64,000 nt of DNA from Ferruginibacter sp. (GTDB lineage Bacteria > Bacteroidota > Bacteroidia > Chitinophagales > Chitinophagaceae): positions 1 through 64,000 of the forward strand of contig NZ_JAQBNR010000004.1 of assembly GCF_028288465.1 (NCBI RefSeq), given 5' to 3'. Within the stretch, counting starts at the first letter, position 1; each line of letters begins with the position of its first letter. Made by a program: the position numbers and the translations under genes. The notes beneath the pieces were generated by a model that ran no database searches, was not told where the DNA came from, and saw only the letters and a list, made by a program, of their open reading frames with translations. This document shows positions 1 through 6,938 of this stretch, piece by piece.

Positions 1-231
1 AATTACTTTTTCCTGCAGACTTAATTTCCTTTCAATAAGCGCTTTCTGACTGATAATTTCTTAGTTTGTCTTTTTATTTTTATTTAGCTGTTCCTGGGTT
101 TCTTCCAGTTCCCTTCTCAGTTGCTGACGCTCTTTTTCCAGTTCCTGCTGCTCTTTGGAAGCCTGGGCCTGCGCTGTTACCGCCGCACTGAAAATAAAAA
201 TGGAGAAAAGGATTACAACAAATCTGATCAT
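1..231 (-). pseudogene. EnvC-like murein hydrolase activator, N-terminus with in-frame stop (partial at window edge)
   Basis: Reading the minus strand from ATG at 231 gives a signal peptide (MIRFVVILFSIFIFSAAVTA) and then a charged coiled coil rich in Glu, Gln, Lys and Arg. A TAA at 61-63 stops it after 56 residues. The same frame continues past the stop to the window edge with coiled-coil residues of the same character (20 codons, ...ALIERKLSLQEKVI). Signal peptide, coiled coil and position after a DUF4292 lipoprotein gene fit the EnvC/M23 peptidoglycan hydrolase-activator family, whose catalytic-like domain would lie outside the window. A single Lys AAA to TAA change would explain the stop. 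It could be a real nonsense mutation, a sequencing error, or a gene that restarts downstream. The family call rests on a short N-terminus only. Confidence 0.5.
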
Positions 232-322
232 GAGCTAAGTTTACTTGGATAAACAAAATTACAATACAGCGGTGCAAATGGTACGTTAACAAAGCTAACT
301 ATTGCATCGCTGTAAATAACGC

Positions 323-1162
323 CTAATTGCGCTTATAATTTTTAGGTATGTTGAAAATAATAGACAAATCTTTGTTAAACTCCCACTGCTTATAATTTAA
401 CTGGATGTCCAGTTTATTCTTTTCTGATACCGTTATTTCCCTGTAGGTAGAAAAATTGATACCGTTGTTATTTTCAAAATTACTGTAGGTGATATCCGCT
501 GTTCTGTTCCGGTTGATATTTACATCATCAAGTTTGCTATGCGTTAAATAGTGATTGCTTTTATCAATTGTCAGCAGGTTTTTAAAAAATTTACCCAGCG
601 TGGCAAGTAATATTTTTGATTCCGTTTCTTTATAGGAAATGACGCTGTCTTCAAAAAAAACAGGATTACCAATCAGCAGGTCCTGCAACGTTTTATAATC
701 AAAAGGGATGGCGGTAACTTCCTGCAGGTAGTCTATCGACCGGTACTGTACCTGCTTGTTTATTTTATCTATCAAAAAAACACTGTCTTTATTGATTAAC
801 ACCCTGAAGGCCTCTATATTGAAAACTGTGGCATAACCCGACACCCAAATCAGGCTGTCTTTTAAAATTCTTACGTAAGCAGTTATATTGGGTTGATTGC
901 CTTTATTATTCTGGTAATCAACTTTTACTTTGGCAGAAAAAGTCTTAAAGTCCATTTTATGACTTTTTACTTCACTCATGGCGGCTCTAATTACTTTCAG
1001 TGAATCATCTGCCGAAGTATTGGTTATAATAACAGATACGGTATCTTTTTTTGCTACGGCTGTTTGTATCTTCTTTGCTGTTTTGCAACTGCTGACTGAC
1101 ACCACCGCAATCAGTGCATAAAAAAACAACTGCACCCGGATATCTTTGATTAGAAATTTCAT
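323..1162 (-). CDS. DUF4292 family lipoprotein
   Basis: 279-residue predicted lipoprotein. A hydrophobic N-terminal segment ends in a lipobox-like VSSC with Cys26 as the probable lipidation site. The rest is a soluble beta-rich domain of the DUF4292 type found in Bacteroidota, resembling LolB/outer-membrane lipoprotein folds. The role is unknown; the family usually sits directly before an EnvC/M23 gene, as here, which suggests a cell-envelope job. It is 12 nt downstream of dut on the same strand, so the two are probably cotranscribed. Confidence 0.8.
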   Translation of the reverse strand: MKFLIKDIRVQLFFYALIAVVSVSSCKTAKKIQTAVAKKDTVSVIITNTSADDSLKVIRAAMSEVKSHKMDFKTFSAKVKVDYQNNKGNQPNITAYVRILKDSLIWVSGYATVFNIEAFRVLINKDSVFLIDKINKQVQYRSIDYLQEVTAIPFDYKTLQDLLIGNPVFFEDSVISYKETESKILLATLGKFFKNLLTIDKSNHYLTHSKLDDVNINRNRTADITYSNFENNNGINFSTYREITVSEKNKLDIQLNYKQWEFNKDLSIIFNIPKNYKRN

Positions 1163-1174
1163 TCTTTTTATTTT

Positions 1175-1618
1175 TTATTGTTTGCCGGTGTGACCAAAAC
1201 CACCTTCGCCCCTTGCTGTAATGTTCAATTGCTGTACCAATATAAGATCTGCTTTGGTAACCGAAGCGACCACCATCTGCGCTATGCGATCGCCATGATG
1301 AATAGTTTGCGGCTCAGTGCTCAGGTTAATTAATATTACTTTTAATTCTCCCCTGTAATCGCTATCGATAGTACCGGGCGTATTTAAACAGGTAATACCC
1401 TGTTTAATTGCCAGGCCGCTTCTGGGTCTTACCTGTGCTTCAAAACCTTCGGGCAATTCAATAAATAATCCGGTGGGTATTAGTGCCCTTTCAAGAGATT
1501 GCAGAGTGACTGATTGCTGAAGATTGGCCCGGAGGTCCATGCCAGCCGATCCGGTGGTGGCATAAGCCGGCAACTCATTGCCAGATTGATTAATAATGTT
1601 TACAGGTATATTTTGCAT
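1175..1618 (-). CDS. dut: dUTP diphosphatase
   Basis: 147-residue trimeric dUTPase that hydrolyses dUTP to dUMP and pyrophosphate, keeping uracil out of DNA and feeding dTMP synthesis. All five family motifs are visible: GSAGMDLRA near residues 23-31, RSGLAIKQG near 66-74, [11 protein letters not shown] near 82-92, GDRIAQMVV near 109-117, and the C-terminal [11 protein letters not shown] that closes over the active site. Length is normal. The ATG lies 5 nt after a perfect TAnnTTTG box, which supports this start and predicts a leaderless transcript. The DUF4292 lipoprotein gene follows 12 nt downstream. Confidence 0.96.
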   Translation of the reverse strand: MQNIPVNIINQSGNELPAYATTGSAGMDLRANLQQSVTLQSLERALIPTGLFIELPEGFEAQVRPRSGLAIKQGITCLNTPGTIDSDYRGELKVILINLSTEPQTIHHGDRIAQMVVASVTKADLILVQQLNITARGEGGFGHTGKQ

Positions 1619-1623
1619 GGGCG

Positions 1624-1631
1624 CAAAGGTA
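1624..1631 (-). promoter_or_regulatory. -7 box (TACCTTTG) of dut
   Basis: Exact match to the Bacteroidota -7 consensus TAnnTTTG on the minus strand, separated from the dut ATG by CGCCC (5 nt). I saw no convincing -33 element. The spacing puts the transcription start at or within a few bases of the ATG. Confidence 0.6.
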
Positions 1632-1683
1632 ATGATGAGATGTGATTTTTATTTAACAACTACTAAAATGAAATAATAGCGGA

Positions 1684-2166
1684 TCATTTTTGCAATAAGA
1701 TAGTAGCATAAGCTATTAAACCTTCTTCCCTGCCAACGAAGCCCATCTTTTCTGTTGTGGTTGCTTTTATTGAAACATCTGTTACCTGCAATGACAAAAT
1801 ACCTGCAATTGTTTTTTGCATCTCCGGTATATAAGTTTTTATTTTGGGGGCTTCCAAACAAAGGCTGCTATCAATATTTACAATATTATAGCCTGCCTGC
1901 TGAATCAAAGCAAAGCTGTTGCGCAGCAAAATTTTACTGTCAATATTTTTAAAAGCTAAATCGGTATCAGGAAAGTGCACGCCAATGTCTCCCAGGCAGG
2001 CAGCGCCCAGCATTGCATCGCAAATGGCATGCAACAATACATCCGCATCACTGTGCCCTAAAGCCCCTTTGGTATGAGGTATTTTAACACCTCCAAGCCA
2101 AAACTCCCTGTCCGTTACCAATTGATGAAAGTCAATACCAAAGCCGATTCTTAAATTCATGTGCAT
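1684..2166 (-). CDS. ispF: 2-C-methyl-D-erythritol 2,4-cyclodiphosphate synthase
   Basis: Enzyme of the non-mevalonate (MEP) isoprenoid pathway; it cyclises CDP-methylerythritol 2-phosphate with loss of CMP. Seen: N-terminal GFGIDFH with the Asp-x-His metal ligands, GHSDADVLLHAICDAMLGA with the third metal ligand, and the C-terminal TTEKMGFVGREEG that binds the nucleotide. Length (160 residues) is typical. The first ATG at 2166 adds only Met-His; ATG 2160 (MNLRIGFG) is equally possible. A -7 box lies 24 nt upstream, and its leader holds a tiny ATG-CTT-AAA-TAA frame whose stop overlaps the start region. A porV terminator separates it from porV. Confidence 0.96.
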   Translation of the reverse strand: MHMNLRIGFGIDFHQLVTDREFWLGGVKIPHTKGALGHSDADVLLHAICDAMLGAACLGDIGVHFPDTDLAFKNIDSKILLRNSFALIQQAGYNIVNIDSSLCLEAPKIKTYIPEMQKTIAGILSLQVTDVSIKATTTEKMGFVGREEGLIAYATILLQK

Positions 2167-2190
2167 TTATTTAAGCATTTATGAAGTGCG

Positions 2191-2198
2191 CAAATGTA
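2191..2198 (-). promoter_or_regulatory. -7 box (TACATTTG) of ispF
   Basis: Exact TAnnTTTG on the minus strand, 24 nt before the ispF start at 2166. It sits just beyond the porV terminator, so ispF has its own promoter. No clear -33 element seen. Confidence 0.5.
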
Positions 2199-2212
2199 CG
2201 ATTAAGCCAAAA

Positions 2213-2243
2213 CAAAAAGCGTTCTGCTTTTTTGCAGAACGCT
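2213..2243 (-). terminator. Intrinsic terminator of porV
   Basis: Perfect 10-bp stem AGCGTTCTGC / GCAGAACGCT (2218-2227 and 2234-2243) with a six-base loop. On the minus strand the stem is followed by TTTTTGTTTT. It lies 26 nt after the porV stop. Confidence 0.85.
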
Positions 2244-2269
2244 GATATAAAAGAGGTAATTAATTTAAT

Positions 2270-3433
2270 TTATTTTTTTTCCTGTGTATCTGCAAAATCA
2301 AATACCAGGCTAAAACGCAAAGTGTTTGACAAAGGATTACGGTTAACACCATTACCGGATGGCAGCAGGTACGAAAAGTTTAAGCCAAACATTTCATATT
2401 TTAAACCGGCGCCCAATGTAAAATATTTCCTGTTTCCCTTCGCCGGATTTTCATAAAAATAGCCTGCACGCAAAGCAAATTGGTTTTGATACCAGAACTC
2501 GGCTCCTAAAGATGCCTGCACTTCTTTTAATTCTTCTGAAAAACCACCAGGCGCATCACCAAATGAGTTAAACCAGCTTCCTACAACTCCCTGGTTGCGG
2601 TACTTTTGAAGACCAGCGCTGTCTCCCAATGCCGGCGGCGTAGGTACCAATAGCTTATGAAGATCCAGTCCAAAAGTCATTTTACTATCCTGGTCAAATA
2701 CCGTGGTGTAAGCAACCCCCAATCCAAGGTTGGCAGGTATATAATCTTTTTGAGTGGCATCGTTGGTATAGCTGATTTTAGAACCAAGATTACTCAACGT
2801 TACGCCGTAATTTAATCCGGAACCATCTTCCTTCAACCCGGTATGAAATATACTTATATCAGCGGCAATGGCTGTACCCGGCTTGTAAATAGTACCGCTG
2901 TTGTTTGGGTCCCCGCTTGCCAGGCTGGAATTAATGTAACGCATCGCAATACCTACACCCAGTTTATCTGATAACTTACGGGAATATCCCAAATCAAGTG
3001 CAAATTCACGTGGACGATACTGACCTAACTCAGAGCCATTATTATCTGTAAACTGAATATTACCCAAACTAAAATACCTTAATGAACCGGATATGGCAGA
3101 AAGCTCATCCAATTTATAAAAACCCGACAATGATGCTAAATAAACGTCATTTATATCAAGCCCCTTAAGCCAGGGCGTGTACGTTAAAGACATACCCCCT
3201 TTGTTAGTATTAAAAGGCGTTTTGGCCAGGTTCCAGAAAGCCGCATTTGCATCAGGGGAGGTGGCTACACCAAGATCTCCCATACCGCCGGCACGTGCGT
3301 CGGGGGAAATGCGTAAAAAAGGCACAGCAGAAGTGACTACATTTATAGGATCAGTTTGCTGGGCATTTACCAGACTGGAGGCAGTTCCCAGTAATAAAAC
3401 CAAGGCAGTTAATTTAATAGTTGCTTTTTTCAT
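2270..3433 (-). CDS. porV: Type IX secretion system outer-membrane protein PorV
   Basis: 387 residues: signal peptide (MKKATIKLTALVLLLGTASSLVNA) and then an FadL-like outer-membrane beta-barrel ending in the C-terminal phenylalanine-rich strand LRFSLVFDFADTQEKK. The N-terminal region with VPFLRISPDARAGGMGDLG is characteristic of PorV/LptO. In characterised Bacteroidota, PorV binds cargo as it leaves the SprA translocon and hands it to the sortase PorU. Its cargo in this genome probably includes the CHU_C-type protein at 44787-46730. It diverges from gldJ across a 550-nt spacer; porU, which neighbours porV in several genomes, is not here. Confidence 0.93.
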   Translation of the reverse strand: MKKATIKLTALVLLLGTASSLVNAQQTDPINVVTSAVPFLRISPDARAGGMGDLGVATSPDANAAFWNLAKTPFNTNKGGMSLTYTPWLKGLDINDVYLASLSGFYKLDELSAISGSLRYFSLGNIQFTDNNGSELGQYRPREFALDLGYSRKLSDKLGVGIAMRYINSSLASGDPNNSGTIYKPGTAIAADISIFHTGLKEDGSGLNYGVTLSNLGSKISYTNDATQKDYIPANLGLGVAYTTVFDQDSKMTFGLDLHKLLVPTPPALGDSAGLQKYRNQGVVGSWFNSFGDAPGGFSEELKEVQASLGAEFWYQNQFALRAGYFYENPAKGNRKYFTLGAGLKYEMFGLNFSYLLPSGNGVNRNPLSNTLRFSLVFDFADTQEKK

Positions 3434-3983
3434 TCGTAATTTTTGTCTTGTTTAAGTAGACATACACTCAATAAGCGCAGAGTTTTGGGGGTGTAAAATT
3501 ATAAATTAACAAATAGTGTGCACAATTATATTAACTAATTTGTGAAATTAGAAGATTTTTGCCAATCGACCGCATAACCGTTATGGTAATAATTAATTTT
3601 TACAATTTTTATTTCCGCTTAACAGCCAATTTTTAAAGAACGGGTTTCAACGGTGTTTATTGTTTTAAAACAGTACTATCTATATAACGGGTAATATATT
3701 TCCACCTGGATTTCCACGTTAAAAAAAGATAAGGGACACGCCATATATGGCTGGAATTTTGCTTGTCATTTTTAGTAAATAAAATTTACACCACCCACAT
3801 ATACAATAAGTACAATATTTTTCGTTCCGGTAAATGGAAAAAGGGATGCTAACATTTTGATAAAATCCTTAAACCGGCATCCCGGTAAATTGTATATGGG
3901 GTAAAATATTTATATTCGCATTGAATTCCCCAAAACAATATTAAAGAAAACCTTTCGTTAAATAATTTGCAAAACGAACGCAC
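3434..3983. other. 550-nt AT-rich divergent spacer between porV and gldJ
   Basis: No credible coding frame on either strand. It must contain the promoters for porV (leftward) and gldJ (rightward). A candidate gldJ promoter is listed separately. I saw no recognisable remnant of porU and no strong hairpin. Confidence 0.6.
3890..3918 (+). promoter_or_regulatory. Candidate promoter of gldJ
   Basis: TTG at 3890-3892, an 18-nt spacer, and TATATTCG at 3911-3918, which differs from the TAnnTTTG consensus at one base. It lies 65 nt before the gldJ ATG. This is a weak, single-site match. Confidence 0.3.
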
Positions 3984-5549
3984 ATGCAAAAAACATTTTC
4001 AGTAAAAAATTTAATTATCCTGGCAGCAGTAGTCTTCTCGCTGGGAGCCTGTAAAAGTGGCGGCTCTTCCGGAAAGAAGAAGTCTAAATCGTCTGTAACC
4101 GGATGGAACTATGATGACAAGAACATGGGTAACTACCATGTATCTAAGATGAAGTATCCAAAAGCAGGGCCCGGATTGGTTTTTGTTCAGGGTGGTACTT
4201 TTGTTATGGGAGCTAAAGATGAAGATGTAATGGGAGACTGGAATAATATTCCCCGCCGTATTACAGTACCATCATTTTTTATCGATGAAACAGAAGTAGC
4301 CAATGTGCATTATCGTGAATATATCTATTGGCTTGAAAATACCTTTGCCGGTGATACAACAGTAATGGCGAAAGCATTGCCGGACACACTGTGCTGGCGT
4401 GAAGAGCTTGCCTATAATGAACCTTATGTTGAATACTATTTCAGGTATCCTGCTTATAATTATTATCCCGTTGTTGGTGTTTCCTGGCAACAGGCACATG
4501 ATTTCTGTATCTGGAGAACAGACAGGGTAAATGAACTAACCTTGTTACAGAAAGGATATTTGAAAAAGGATTTTGCTAAAAAAGAAATGCGTGGCGGTGG
4601 CGCTGAAGGGTCATTTAATACAGAAACCTATTTGATGAATCCAGAATTGATACAGGGTAGAACCAAACCCAAAAAATCGGAATTGAAAGATGTAAGCGGT
4701 AAGCCAAGAGCCAATGTAAAAATGGAAGATGGTTTACTGAATATGGGTTACCGGTTACCAACTGAAGCAGAGTGGGAATATGCTGCTTACGGTTTATTGG
4801 ATCAAAACCCAAATCCGCGTAAGAAAGAAGGAAAAAGTGGTGAAGAGTTAATATCAAACCAGCAGATTTATTCATGGAGCAAAAATCCAAATGGTCTTCG
4901 TGACAACCGCAGAGGCAGCTGGCAGGGTAAGTTTTTAGCTAACTTCAAACGTGGTAGTGGTGATAACATGGGCGTTGCCGGCGGTTTGAATGACCGTTCT
5001 GCGATTCCTGGTAATATCAAAGCTTTCTATCCTAATTCATTCGGTATATACAACATGAGTGGTAATGTGGCTGAATGGGTTCAGGACGTTTACCGACCAT
5101 CTACTCCAACAGACGGTGAAGACTTCAACTATTTCAGGGGCAACAAGTTTGATAAGTATTATAAAAACAGCAGCGGTGAGTTCGAAAGAGATTCTTTAGG
5201 ACATTTGAAGAAAACTGCTGTGAGCGATGAAGAAGTAAAAAATCGCCGTAACTACCAGCACAACAGCCTTTCCGGATACCTGGACGGAGATTCAACCAGC
5301 GGAGCTTTTTACCAATATGGTGTTACCACACTGGTAAGTGATAAATCAAGGGTATTTAAAGGCGGTAGCTGGAATGACAGGCCTTACTGGTTATCTCCCG
5401 GTGCACGCAGATTTTTGGAAGAAGATCAGTCTTCCAGTACGATTGGTTTCCGTTGTGCACAAACTTATATGGGCTCTCCTGAAGGTGCCGGATTTAAAGA
5501 AGGTAATATCTTTGGAAAACGCAAGCAGAACAGTAGAAAAAAACAATAA
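3984..5549 (+). CDS. gldJ: Gliding motility / type IX secretion lipoprotein GldJ
   Basis: 521-residue lipoprotein: hydrophobic leader and lipobox LGAC with Cys23. The body is a formylglycine-generating-enzyme-like (FGE-sulfatase) fold, recognised from GGTFVMGA, IDETEVANVHYREYIYWLE, YRLPTEAEWEYAAYG, NSFGIYNMSGNVAEWVQDVY, FKGGSWNDRPYWLSPGARRF and IGFRCAQ. In Flavobacterium, GldJ is needed to stabilise other Gld proteins and for gliding and secretion. GldK has the same fold; size, the porV neighbour and murF downstream favour GldJ. It probably has no enzymatic activity, which is family knowledge and was not tested here. A strong terminator follows. Confidence 0.88.
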   Translation: MQKTFSVKNLIILAAVVFSLGACKSGGSSGKKKSKSSVTGWNYDDKNMGNYHVSKMKYPKAGPGLVFVQGGTFVMGAKDEDVMGDWNNIPRRITVPSFFIDETEVANVHYREYIYWLENTFAGDTTVMAKALPDTLCWREELAYNEPYVEYYFRYPAYNYYPVVGVSWQQAHDFCIWRTDRVNELTLLQKGYLKKDFAKKEMRGGGAEGSFNTETYLMNPELIQGRTKPKKSELKDVSGKPRANVKMEDGLLNMGYRLPTEAEWEYAAYGLLDQNPNPRKKEGKSGEELISNQQIYSWSKNPNGLRDNRRGSWQGKFLANFKRGSGDNMGVAGGLNDRSAIPGNIKAFYPNSFGIYNMSGNVAEWVQDVYRPSTPTDGEDFNYFRGNKFDKYYKNSSGEFERDSLGHLKKTAVSDEEVKNRRNYQHNSLSGYLDGDSTSGAFYQYGVTTLVSDKSRVFKGGSWNDRPYWLSPGARRFLEEDQSSSTIGFRCAQTYMGSPEGAGFKEGNIFGKRKQNSRKKQ

Positions 5550-5571
5550 ATTATTTGCAATAAATTAATCG

Positions 5572-5604
5572 AGCCCTTCACTAAAAAAGTGGAGGGCTTT
5601 TTTT
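5572..5604 (+). terminator. Intrinsic terminator of gldJ
   Basis: Stem AGCCCTTCAC pairs with GTGGAGGGCT (one G-U pair) around an A-rich loop and is followed by seven T residues. It ends about 40 nt before the murF promoter box, so murF is transcribed separately. Confidence 0.9.
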
Positions 5605-5641
5605 ATCTGTCCATTTTATACTATATAACAATCACTTCTCC

Positions 5642-5649
5642 TATTTTTG
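5642..5649 (+). promoter_or_regulatory. -7 box (TATTTTTG) of murF
   Basis: Exact TAnnTTTG match followed by ACAA and then the murF ATG. The 4-nt gap predicts a leaderless mRNA. It lies just after the gldJ terminator. Confidence 0.55.
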
Positions 5650-5653
5650 ACAA

Positions 5654-6934
5654 ATGGAAATACAAGATTTATACACTCTCTTTTTGAAGCATCCGTCCAT
5701 CCAAACCGATACAAGAAAATTACAGGAAGGCGATCTCTTTTTTGCATTAAAAGGGCCGAATTTTAACGGCAATAAATTCGCACGCCAGGCTTTTGACAGC
5801 GGTGCTGCATTTGTGGTAATGGATGAGCCTGCGGACTTTGCAGATGAAAGATTAATCCATTCGAATGATGCGCTTGAAACACTGCAACAACTGGCCAAAT
5901 ATCACCGTCAGCAATTTACCATTCCCTTTATTGCTATTACCGGAAGCAATGGCAAAACAACCACTAAGGAATTAATACACAAAGTACTTTCCACGACATA
6001 CAAAACCTACACTACCAAAGGAAATTTAAACAACCACATTGGTATACCGTTGACAATTTTATCCGTTAGGAAAGATGCGGAAATTGCTGTAGTAGAAATG
6101 GGTGCTAATCATCAGAAAGAGATAGAAAGTTATTGTGAATATACACTGCCTACTCACGGCCTTATCACCAATTGCGGCAAGGCGCATCTGGAAGGCTTTG
6201 GCGGAATTGAAGGTGTAAGAAAAGGCAAAGGTGAGTTGTTTGATTACCTGAAAAAAAATAATGGAACCGCCTTTATTATGGCTGATTACGACTATCTGAA
6301 GGAGATGAGTGCCGGCATCCCCGAAATTAAGACTTACGGCACCAGTCGTGCGGAAATTACAGGGGTTGCTGCAGCTGGTCACAATGAATTTTTAAAGATG
6401 AGGATGATTAGTGGAACAGGATTAGGCGACATTCAAACTCATTTGGTTGGCGATTACAATTTACCCAATGTTTTGGCAGCAATTACTATAGGCAAATATT
6501 TTAAGGTAGATGAACAAAAAATAAAAACTGCTTTAGAGCAATACTTGCCTACCAACAGCCGCTCTCAAATGATGGAAAAAAATGGCAATAAAATAATTCT
6601 TGATGCTTACAACGCCAATCCCAGCAGCATGAAGGCTGCTATAGAAAACTTTGCAGCCATGGAAGGAAATAACAAAATATTACTGCTGGGAGGAATGATG
6701 GAACTGGGACAAGAGAGCGTGGACGAACACAAAGCGTTAATAGAACTGATAAAAAAATATCACTGGCAACAGGTAGTTTTGGTAGGCGGGGATTTCAACA
6801 TCATTCCTCACCCTTACCTCAATTTTGCTACATCCGTTCAGGCACGCGAATGGTTGCAGCAACAGCGGCTTAGCAACGCAACCTTACTGATTAAAGGATC
6901 ACGCAGTATGCAAATGGAAAAGATACTTGACTGA
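5654..6934 (+). CDS. murF: UDP-N-acetylmuramoyl-tripeptide--D-alanyl-D-alanine ligase
   Basis: Cytoplasmic peptidoglycan ligase that adds D-Ala-D-Ala to the UDP-MurNAc-tripeptide with ATP. N-terminal substrate domain with TDTRKLQEGDLFFALKGPNFNG; central ATPase with the P-loop GSNGKTTTKE near residue 97; the motif KGNLNNHIGIPLTIL and AVVEMGANHQKEIE; C-terminal domain with DAYNANPSSMKAAI, a MurF hallmark. 426 residues, normal length. The start is fixed by the -7 box 4 nt upstream. It converges on ftsK with only 4 nt between the stop codons. Sitting after gldJ is an order I recall from other Bacteroidota. Confidence 0.96.
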   Translation: MEIQDLYTLFLKHPSIQTDTRKLQEGDLFFALKGPNFNGNKFARQAFDSGAAFVVMDEPADFADERLIHSNDALETLQQLAKYHRQQFTIPFIAITGSNGKTTTKELIHKVLSTTYKTYTTKGNLNNHIGIPLTILSVRKDAEIAVVEMGANHQKEIESYCEYTLPTHGLITNCGKAHLEGFGGIEGVRKGKGELFDYLKKNNGTAFIMADYDYLKEMSAGIPEIKTYGTSRAEITGVAAAGHNEFLKMRMISGTGLGDIQTHLVGDYNLPNVLAAITIGKYFKVDEQKIKTALEQYLPTNSRSQMMEKNGNKIILDAYNANPSSMKAAIENFAAMEGNNKILLLGGMMELGQESVDEHKALIELIKKYHWQQVVLVGGDFNIIPHPYLNFATSVQAREWLQQQRLSNATLLIKGSRSMQMEKILD

Positions 6935-6938
6935 AATA

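Noticed and set aside
3960-3972. -7 box TAATTTG just before gldJ
   Set aside because: One base short of TAnnTTTG; the spacing of the consensus is not met.
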